A DNA stretch of 64,000 nucleotides, from assembly GCA_022496205.1 (NCBI GenBank), contig WTXD01000055.1, positions 62,001 through 126,000 of the forward strand, in the 5' to 3' direction. The DNA is from Gloeopeniophorella convolvens (Eukaryota > Basidiomycota > Agaricomycetes > Russulales). This document shows, piece after piece, positions 56,496-64,000 of this stretch. A program made the translations under genes and the position numbers. The stretch's first letter is position 1. Every line of letters starts with the position of its first letter. The notes beneath the pieces were generated by a model, which worked only from the letters and a program-made list of their open reading frames with translations, did no database searches and had not been told where the DNA came from.

Positions 56496-57824
56496 GCCTG
56501 CTGTGTCCTCGCGTACTTGGCACTGCTTTGACGTGAGTGGGGCCTGTACACTCCACAATAAGGGCCGCATTGACTGACACTTTCAAAATGGCAGGTGAGC
56601 GTATCGCCCCGGCGGCGGTGCCATCTATGTGTCCTCTGGCATAATTGGGTGTGTAGTCCTCGGGTTTCCGTATTTCTTCGAATGTCGCCTTTTCTTTCCT
56701 CGCCAAAGCGCCTGCCGGACAGCCTGGTGGTAGACTAATAATCCTTGCTGGTGTATGTCTCGTTTCGTTGACGTTGGTACATCGCTCCTACTCGTATTCA
56801 CGATATGTACCGGTATTCTTGACATATGCGGACACTCTTTCCCACTCGCACAGGGCTCATAATCAATAAAAATGTAACCTAGTCACAGACTTGCGACTTC
56901 TGGACGCGATGGGAGTCTAGGACCTGGCCTTGCAGCTGCAGTGGTCATGTGATATCACGTTGAAGTGTGACACGTGGATCAAGCGTCCATCTCAGGCCAA
57001 CTATGGAGGCGCCCCAGGAAGCGACAGCGCGGCCATTTCTTCTGCCAACCATGACCAGCTAAAAGTCATGCACCGTGCAGCAATTCACATTCGGTGCGCG
57101 TCACACGTATGCACCATCATCTGACCGACGGATGGGGACGACTTGCCTCGTTATGGCTATTCTTGATGGCTCACCCAGCACGCCGCTGCAGCGTCAGCTG
57201 GCTGTGTGCTTGCGTCACGGCCTACATCCTTTGTGACGGATTCAATTGGATTTGTGAAACAGCGAAGAAGGCGGGATGCGGTATTGGGCTTGCTAGGGGG
57301 CAATCCGACACCGCCAGGGTGTATAAACACGCACAGCAAGTCAGATGTGTATCTTTGGTGAGTGAGGCATTGTTGAACCCTACGAAGACGATCGCGCGAA
57401 GGTGCAGCGTCTCGGCATGGGAGCGAGGTGCCGTTTGTTCGCCATCAATCCTCGTGCAGATGTAGGGTCTGAGCGTGCGCTCGATCGCTCCGCAGGTGAC
57501 TGGCTCTTCTTTCGCCGCTCGAACATTCACCTGCAGATCATTCACCGGGCAACCGCCACGGCCTCCACGGTCGGGGCTGCGGGCTTAGGCGTTCTGTCTT
57601 CTTCATCGGTGCTATTTGGACCGGGACACTGGGTACGCCCTTACACGGAGTGTCATCGTAGTCTAAGGAAGGTTTTGGTATTCATTAACAAGCTGCCTCG
57701 TTGCTACCTCCCCGCAGACCGCTGCTGCGCCTCGCCCCCCGAATGCCATGCCACCTATATATACCGTCTCTTCCAGAGCGTAAGCAGCATCATTCTCTTA
57801 CTCACTGAGGTATCTGTTGACACT
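56496..57824. other. Intergenic region
   Basis: This is the 3' side of M2 and the promoter side of the RBR gene; a TATA-like ctatatatac lies at about 57753. Open frames of up to 123 codons have no motif and are not called. Confidence 0.35.
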
Positions 57825-59105
57825 ATGTCCTCAACATACGCCAGGATGAACAATGGACCCATTGCTGGACCGTCTCGAGCTGCTGCTGCAGCCGAGCCTC
57901 CGCTTTGGGTTTTCCTGCAAGCAGAGGCTGCAAAAGACCCATACGCGTGGCTCACGCAGGTACTCCTTACCTCACTCGTGTCTGTGCCTCCACTCACCCA
58001 TAGATGTAGGATGATGTGCCCTTGTACCCGCCGCGAGCCAAAGGCCCGCTCTCCTCCAGCGCTGAACTCGCGGCGAGGCTGCAGCGGCAGTTCGACGATG
58101 AGGACCGCGCGCTGGCTGCAGAGCGTGCGACCCTCGCCGCGGCCCAGCAGCGCGTGTTTGACTGTGGCGTGTGTATGGACACGTTGCCGGAAGATGAGAT
58201 CACGACCATCGAGCCATGCGGGCACGCTTTTTGCCGGGAGTGCATGCGGGGGCTCGTGGTGTCACAGATCGACCAGCGCCGCTTCCCTGTGCTGTGTCCT
58301 GGATGCACCGCCGGGCCAGGAAAGGGCGCGGACGAAATAGGGAGTAAGTGAACCTATGAAGTTATTTCTTGCGCTTTGTTCCTCATCACACTCTTCGCCA
58401 TAGAGGTCACCCAACAGCTTGTGATCGAACTCGGCATCACGGAGCAACAGTATGAGGTTTGGACCGAGATGGAGATGTCAGAGCTTTTCCTGTCCTTGCA
58501 CTGCCGAAAGTAAGTGCTACTCGCGTAGCCGTTGCTTCACATAGTTTTCCCAGCCTCATGCTGCCCATCAGGTGCGACCGCTCGAACTTCTTCGATCGCG
58601 AGATGGTGAACGACGCGCGGAACCTGATATGCCTCTTTGACGACTGTGATTATACTTGGTGCAAAACGTGCCAGCAGGAGATCACTCGTGACGGGCCTGA
58701 GCACTCCTGCGACGGGACGACGGAGCTCAACCATCTAGTCCAGCAAGAAGGGTGGAAGTTCTGTCCCAGTGAGGCTCCTTCCCCAAGCGTTCTACGCAGA
58801 GAGTGACGTATCCCGCACAGCTTGTCACACACCATGCGAGAAAATTTCTGGCTGCAACTTCATGTCTGTGAGTTGGGAATGAAGTACGCCTTCGACCTAC
58901 TCTGACTTATTTGACGCCCAGTGTATTTCTCCGGGCTGCAATTCGTAAGTATAATCTCACTCTTGAGCGCAAGCGCCCGTGTCTCATTAAATCCTTGCAA
59001 AGGCACTTCTGCTACAAATGTGCCCAGTTGGTCGTCAGGTCCGCAGTCCCTCTAGAAATCGGAACGGCAAAGAGTTTGCATTTCACGAAGTGCGCTGCAT
59101 ACTGA
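57825..59105 (+). CDS. RBR-type E3 ubiquitin ligase (RING-IBR-RING)
   Basis: Six or more exons. The start MSSTYARMNNGPIAGPSRAA is followed by LWVFLQAEAAKDPYAWLTQ and, after an intron, DDVPLYPPRAKGP and a helical region (LQRQFDDEDRALAAERATLA). RING1: CGVCMDTLPEDEITTIEPCG, HAFCRECM, then CPGC. Next IELGITEQQYEVWTEMEM, and the IBR: KCDRSNFF, LICLFDDCDYTWCKTCQQEI. RING2: WKFCPTCHTPCEKISGCNFM, then S-C-ISPGCNSHFCYKC; the Cys after GCNFMS is the expected thioester-forming residue of RBR ligases. It stops at 59105. RBR ligases take ubiquitin from E2 onto that Cys and then onto targets. All joins keep frame. The protein is short, with little after RING2. Confidence 0.85.
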
Positions 59106-60006
59106 GAGCACTTGGCCCTTCCTGCCACATCGTGTCTCCGTACCTACCAAAGCGCTGCTCTCTGATATTATGATAATTCATTTTCGTTTTCCCTTACCAA
59201 GGCTTCGCTATGTATCTAAGGCTGGCGTGTCGTCGTCGTGCATCTGAATCATACGATGTACGGAGGCTCGAGTCGTCGAGCCTTTGCCTACTACCAAACC
59301 CAGTGTATCTATAATATAATAGCTCCAGGATCACTGTATTACGCGAGAGAGGCTCAAGATCACCCTATGGCCAGTGCATGTCCACGGTTGGCATCCCTGG
59401 TTCCGACTGGCCTCTCACTGCCAGCTGGCAAAGCGTTCCACGTGTCCGGCGACCGGTCCGCCAACTCCGATTCGTCAACTCCGATTATTCCCCGACGTTC
59501 CGAGATCTTGACAGGCTTGGACTCCTTCAGTTCTGTCAAGCGGACCCACTGAGGTAGATCAATACTGGGACTGCGTGTCTCCCCACTCTGAACTCAGGGC
59601 CGCATTCTCTCGCAGCAAGAGTTTTCACGCCCGACCTCACTGGGTCCCACAGTTCACTAGAGCAATCACATCCCACATTCATATACGGCAATATTTCTGT
59701 TCACGTCATCCCAACACGCACAGCACCTGCCAATTGTTCTGGGGCAGCGCCGCAGTCCGCTGCTCCGTTGCTTCAGCATTCCATTTATGGTATCGCGAAG
59801 GTACAGCGCCATGTCCGTCCATTGCTGTTCTTGCTGTGCCCAGAGAGCTAACGTCGTTCTCAAGCTTCCAATGCCTTTGGTGACTTGTGACATGGCGCGT
59901 TGATCGTGCTGTGTATCATATTGGTTCCGTTTATCAATAAGGCACCCTGGAGGACCGGACGTCTTCCCCAGCCTTTCTTCCTCTCGCGCAACCCCCCCCC
60001 CCCCCC
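59106..60006. other. Intergenic region with a poly-C tract
   Basis: Between the RBR gene and DUF6535 gene 1. A minus-strand frame at 59666-60061 was considered and not called. It ends in about 15 C directly before the ATG at 60007. Confidence 0.4.
59992..60006. repeat. Poly-C tract (15 bp) abutting a start codon
   Basis: An uninterrupted run of 15 C directly before ATG GAC GAC of DUF6535 gene 1, inside the presumed 5' UTR. Confidence 0.8.
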
Positions 60007-62244
60007 ATGGACGACCACAGCAACGAAGATCTCGAGAAAGGCCGTAGTGGCCCGATACCATTCCCTGTTCCCACTATCCCAGTCCTTCCCGCTCTCGGGG
60101 TTTCTCCAGAGAGAAGCTTCGATCCCGGAATGCATAGTCTTCCGTACGCCTTCTTCTCAAATACGAGCAACGCTGGTAAGTTTTGACCGAGTGCAGGAGA
60201 AAGACGGGATAACGTAAATACCCATCATAGGATTCAATGGCGATGATGGAAAAGCCTTATTTGACTCGTCCGTTCGGGAGGCCGAGCCAACAAGGGAGTC
60301 GTCGCAGTTCAATTCTGGTCAGGGTTATGGCGACCCATCTGCGAAAGTCTGGGGTATATATGTAGCCAAGGCGGATAAGCACGACAAGATGCGCGCAGAG
60401 AGCTGGAACGGCGATACACAGGGGATCCTCGTTTTCGTGCGTGTTTACTTCTCAGAATATGAGGACGTCAAGTAACCCTTGTGACATAGACTGGTCTCTT
60501 CTCCGCAACGGTCGCCGCTTTTCTAATCGAAAGTTACAAGCTACTCATTCCAGACCCCGAGGATCGCATCGTTTCGCTTCTGGGTCAAATTTCGCAGCAG
60601 CTTGCTGCTAACTCCAGTACCACCGGCATCACCTCGACGTCCTCAGGGACTCCATTCCGCCAAACTTCTTCATCCATTCGGATCAATATTCTTTGGTTCA
60701 TGAGCCTGGCGCTGAGCATCACCTGCGCCCTGATCGCGACGCTCATGCAGACCTGGGTACGCAGGTACATCCAAGTCACCCAACAGAACAATGCATCCGT
60801 ACAGAAACAAGCGAGGATTCGTTCGTATTTCTATCACGGGGTCGAGAAGTTTGGTCTCCCGACAGCGGTGGGAGTTATCCCCGCTTTGCTTCACATATCC
60901 GTATTCTTGTTTTTCGCTGGCCTCGCCGAGTTTGTGTTTAACCTCAGCGACACGGTCGGTTCCATCCTCGTTTCCTACTTTGCTGTCTGCGCTTTCGCAT
61001 ACCTTGCCCTCTCCATGCTCCCTCTCTTCATCTCCAACTGCCCATACCACACGCCGCTCACCTCTTTCTTCTGGTTCCTCTACCATCTTCTCTGGCTTAC
61101 CTTCATGTGGCCTCTGAAGAAGATCTTTCTCCAAGACTTGACGCGCGGGACACACAGGCTTCGGAACTTCGCTCATGGAGCCAAGGTCCGACCATTCGCA
61201 AGCAAGATCGTGGACGTCTGCGTGTTCCACATGATCTCTCTTCAGATCGGGATGGTACGCTATCTCGAACGGAGGGCGGGGTATCTGGGAGCGCTCTTTG
61301 ACAGGGACGCGCTGCGCTGGACGATCGAGAACTTGGACGAAGACGACGAGTTCGAGCAGTTCGTGGACGGCATCTCCGGATTCTATCGATCGCGCTCGGT
61401 CAGGCGAGCGAAGATTGTCATCGAATACTGTTCAAAGGTGTCTTTTATGAACCCATGGCTCGGACATCGCATCTTATTGCTGACCCAAACGGCCCAAGCT
61501 ATGTCAAATGCGGCACAGCTTCGACGCTTCACCACTTGCATCAGGGCTATCTGCTGCTTGCCTTGGGTCCTGCTCGACTTCTTCCCCACCAAGATCGGCG
61601 ACGACGCCAGCCCCCAGCTCGAGGCATTCCACATGGTCGAGGCGTGGCAAATCACAGATGCCTTCAAAGATGACAATGACCAAGACCTGGTTTGCACCGC
61701 TTACGCGCTCGGCGCATGGTACACGTACTATTGGAAGAAGGGTGTCCTTAGTTTCCCAGAAACTGCAGTCCACCGCCTCTTAGAGCGCCAGTTCCGCGTG
61801 GACATCCACGGCCTACAACCTCATCTCGAGGACGAGCAGTCTTTCCATCTCACCAACACCCTCAGCCTCGTACGATGCGTCCTCCCGCACATGTGCAGCA
61901 CAGATCCGGACGATGACACGATGCTCTACCCATTCATCTGCCGCGTCGCTCTCCTTATCTCACGGGACATCCGTCTTGCGGACATGACCGAAGCGCACCG
62001 CCAAGAATTCCGGGCAATCTGTGAGACAATCGAGGAGGCCGTATCATCGCCGATTCCTCTCCTGCCCGAACTTACGCAGATGCACGCGTTGCTTCTCCCC
62101 TTCTGTTCTGCGCCATCTGAATCGGCTGAGCAGCATGATGGCGGAGACAGCGGAGGAGCCCAGGATCACAGTGAGAGCGACGGAGCCAAATCGCTTCCTC
62201 CGCCAGGTGCGTCATCTCAGGTCAATTCCAACCGGCCGCTCTGA
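60007..62244 (+). CDS. DUF6535 membrane protein 1
   Basis: Three exons, about 680 residues. Exon 1: MDDHSNEDLEKGRSGPIPFP to FFSNTSNAG. Exon 2: FNGDDGKALFDSSVREAEPT to WNGDTQGILVF. Exon 3: TGLFSATVAAFLIESYKLLI (first helix and the usual DUF6535 ESY motif), then WFMSLALSITCALIATLMQT (second helix), WVRRYIQVT, GVIPALLHISVFLFFAGLAE (third helix) and AVCAFAYLALSMLPLFI (fourth helix), followed by a long soluble helical C-terminal part ending VNSNRPL. DUF6535 proteins are expanded in Agaricomycetes and have no known function. Both joins keep frame. Confidence 0.85.
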
Positions 62245-63199
62245 TATTTGCTTGACTGCAGATTCTGTGGGTCCCGGGGCCGAAGCGCTCCACAGGTGGG
62301 TACACAGTTTGGAAGAGTAGTGTGGCAGTGGGATGTAGTCGCAGTGTCATTGACAGAAAAGGAGGCAGCTTCGGGTGGGAAGTTGAGGATGGCAGTGCTG
62401 CGGCAACGGTGGCGGGTCAGACATGTATGACAGATTACAGTTGGATGTGGTTTACCCAATGTTACCAATCCACGACTATGACATTGTCAACAAACTACGC
62501 AGGTGTGGGTGGGAGTGAAGGGAGTACTATGCCCAATCAGGAAGTGAACATGACCAGGAAGTGAACATTTTGGAAAGATTGACTCCGCATGCAACAATGG
62601 CTGCATAGCATTTGTCGATATTTTTATCCAGTGAATGCATAGATCCGTTCTACGTGCTTGCGAAGTTTTAAGCCGATTGAGCTGCTAGATGATGCTAGAG
62701 AAATCGGTACTTCTGAGACATTGATGTGGACAGCTGCCAATCCTCCAGGAACAAGGTAAGAAATAGCTTATACGCCATGAAACCTGATATTCACAATACA
62801 CTTATACATATCTACTATATCTCCAAGTTTTGTGTCATTCACATGGGTAGAACACCATCTGCGAAAGCTTTCCCTCCGGGGGAGCTCTAAGCGTGACAGA
62901 GGAGATCTAAGCTCCGCCGCCGGAGCGCGTGAACGACGCGTTGCGCGAATGTGCATCAGTGGGTTCCGGTCCACGATGAGATCGAATCTATGATCCCAGC
63001 AGGCGTGACAATCCGTGACAAGCGCGCACTCCTTGCGGGCACTTTTCTCTCGACTTCGGCTTTGCTCTGGCACGCTCAGATCTCAACAAATAAATCTAGA
63101 ACTTAATAGGTACATAAAAAACACATCAAGGAATACACATGCAAAGTTCCAAGAGATTTGATTGAGGAAAAACCCGAGATTACCAGGAAGTGAATATTT
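62245..63199. other. Intergenic region
   Basis: Between the two DUF6535 genes. The motif caggaagtgaa occurs at 62538 and 62555, and a close third copy lies at 63184, just before the next open DUF6535 segment. No exon for the missing N-terminus of gene 2 was found. Confidence 0.4.
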
Positions 63200-64000
63200 G
63201 TGTCCACTTCCCGATTGGTCATAGTATCCGTGTCTACCTCAACCAATCCACCAGTCTTCCACCCATCGGCTTCGGCTGTCTGGGTGAATTCCCTTTGGTT
63301 CCTCAGCCTGGCCATAAGTCTGGCTTGTGCACTCATCGCGACGCTCTTACAACAGTGGGCCCGCCGATACCTCCACGTCACCCATCGTCGTCACGCAATC
63401 CACACGCGCGCTCGTATCCGGACGTACTTTGCAGAAGGCGCAAGGCGACTTCATTTACCGACAGTCGTCGGAATTATCCCTGCCCTACTTCATGTTTCAG
63501 TGTTCTTATTCTTCGCCGGCCTCGCTATCTTCGTCTCCGACATCAACCGCATCGTCTCTGCGATCCTACTCTCGTTCATCGCGACATGCGGATTGGCCTA
63601 TATCATGCTCTCTATCCTTCCCCTCATTTTCCATAGCAGCCCATACCAGACCCCCCTATCAGCCGCCATCTGGTCCTTCTTCTATGGGACCTTTCTTCTC
63701 ATACTAAAGCTGGCGCGTCGTGCAATAACGCAGCTCCGTCCTCTCCCGCAGTACGATCAGGGAAGCTTCCGCAGCCTCATAAACAAGGCGTTCTGGAGGT
63801 GTCATTCGAGATTCAAGCTTGGCATGAGCAAGACTTGCGAGAACTCAGCAACTCTCGTACCCTGGACGATCGACGCCCGGGCACTACTCTGGACGCTCGA
63901 ATCAATTGACGATGACAGCCAACTGCTACGCTTTCTTGCGGCAATCCCTGGGTTTCATCAGTCGAGGGTGGTGCGCAGTCCTAAGGCCATATTGTCGACG
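63200..64000 (+). CDS. DUF6535 membrane protein 2, partial
   Basis: One frame is open from about 63200 to the window end: VSTSRLVIVSVSTST, SASAVWVNSLWFLSLAISLA, CALIATLLQQWARRYLHVT, PTVVGIIPALLHVSVFLFFA, GLAIFVSDINRI, LAYIMLSILPLIFHSS and onward to a helical part (ALLWTLESIDDDSQLLRFLA). It is a paralogue of the gene at 60007. The N-terminal segment with the first helix (TGLFSA...ESYK in gene 1) is missing upstream: the frame meets a stop near 63191. The gene may be 5'-truncated, or its first exons may be too diverged to see. The 3' end lies outside the window. Confidence 0.65.
   Translation, partial: MSTSRLVIVSVSTSTNPPVFHPSASAVWVNSLWFLSLAISLACALIATLLQQWARRYLHVTHRRHAIHTRARIRTYFAEGARRLHLPTVVGIIPALLHVSVFLFFAGLAIFVSDINRIVSAILLSFIATCGLAYIMLSILPLIFHSSPYQTPLSAAIWSFFYGTFLLILKLARRAITQLRPLPQYDQGSFRSLINKAFWRCHSRFKLGMSKTCENSATLVPWTIDARALLWTLESIDDDSQLLRFLAAIPGFHQSRVVRSPKAILST

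Noticed and set aside
59666..60061. 131-codon minus-strand frame with MSQVTKGIGSLRTTLALW
   Set aside because: It overlaps the 5' end of the DUF6535 gene on the other strand, includes a poly-G read-through and has no recognisable domain; left uncalled.
1..64000. CRISPR arrays, rRNA operons, prophage or bacterial operons
   Set aside because: No regularly spaced repeats or rRNA-like blocks were seen, and gene structure is clearly eukaryotic.

Overview
This window looks like nuclear DNA of a basidiomycete fungus, most likely an Agaricomycete. Almost every gene is cut by 45-70 nt GT-AG introns, and most families are typical of that class: DUF6533 and DUF6535 membrane proteins, F-box proteins, a CHAT/TPR protein, an RBR ubiquitin ligase and a CBM21 PP1 regulator. 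There are no operons, CRISPR arrays, rRNA genes or phage genes. Family names come from motif recognition by eye; no database was searched. Exon structures were worked out by hand from splice signals, reading phase and comparison between paralogues.

Layout. 1-0.9 kb: partial gene of an unknown family and a CHAT-gene relic. 1.6-9.8 kb: three DUF6533 genes (one +, two -) and an F-box gene. 10.3-14.8 kb: a weak hypothetical gene, a second F-box gene and a zinc alcohol dehydrogenase. 15.2-24.3 kb: a 4.1-kb tandem duplication, each unit ending in a DUF6533 gene; the second unit carries an 830-bp insertion with terminal inverted repeats. 25.0-26.8 kb: sixth DUF6533 gene. 27.1-28.2 kb: PP1/CBM21 regulator. 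29.3-35.4 kb: two NTF2-like genes, several gene relics and a secreted-side anchored protein (DUF7330-like). 35.9-43.2 kb: small membrane or hypothetical genes. 43.3-44.2 kb: inverted repeat around a tRNA-like relic. 44.3-47.7 kb: CHAT/TPR gene with a frameshift. 48.6-56.5 kb: signal-peptide/TM protein, alpha/beta hydrolase and a diverged gene pair. 57.8-59.1 kb: RBR E3 ligase. 60.0-64.0 kb: two DUF6535 genes, the second running off the window.

The strongest result is the DUF6533 family. In single frames all six copies look broken, but each can be spliced into one intact 14- or 15-exon reading frame. All six use the same tiny exons: a 2-nt exon completing an aromatic codon before a conserved Cys, an 8-nt exon, a 16-nt exon and a 9-nt exon that always encodes Phe-Ala-Pro. 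Exon lengths and phases agree between distant copies and on both strands, which chance would not produce.

The rest is an accessory, fast-turnover region: tandem paralogues (DUF6533, F-box, NTF2-like, DUF6535), dispersed fragments of neighbouring genes and a young non-autonomous transposon. No pathway links the genes; the recurring theme is small multi-pass membrane proteins of unknown function.
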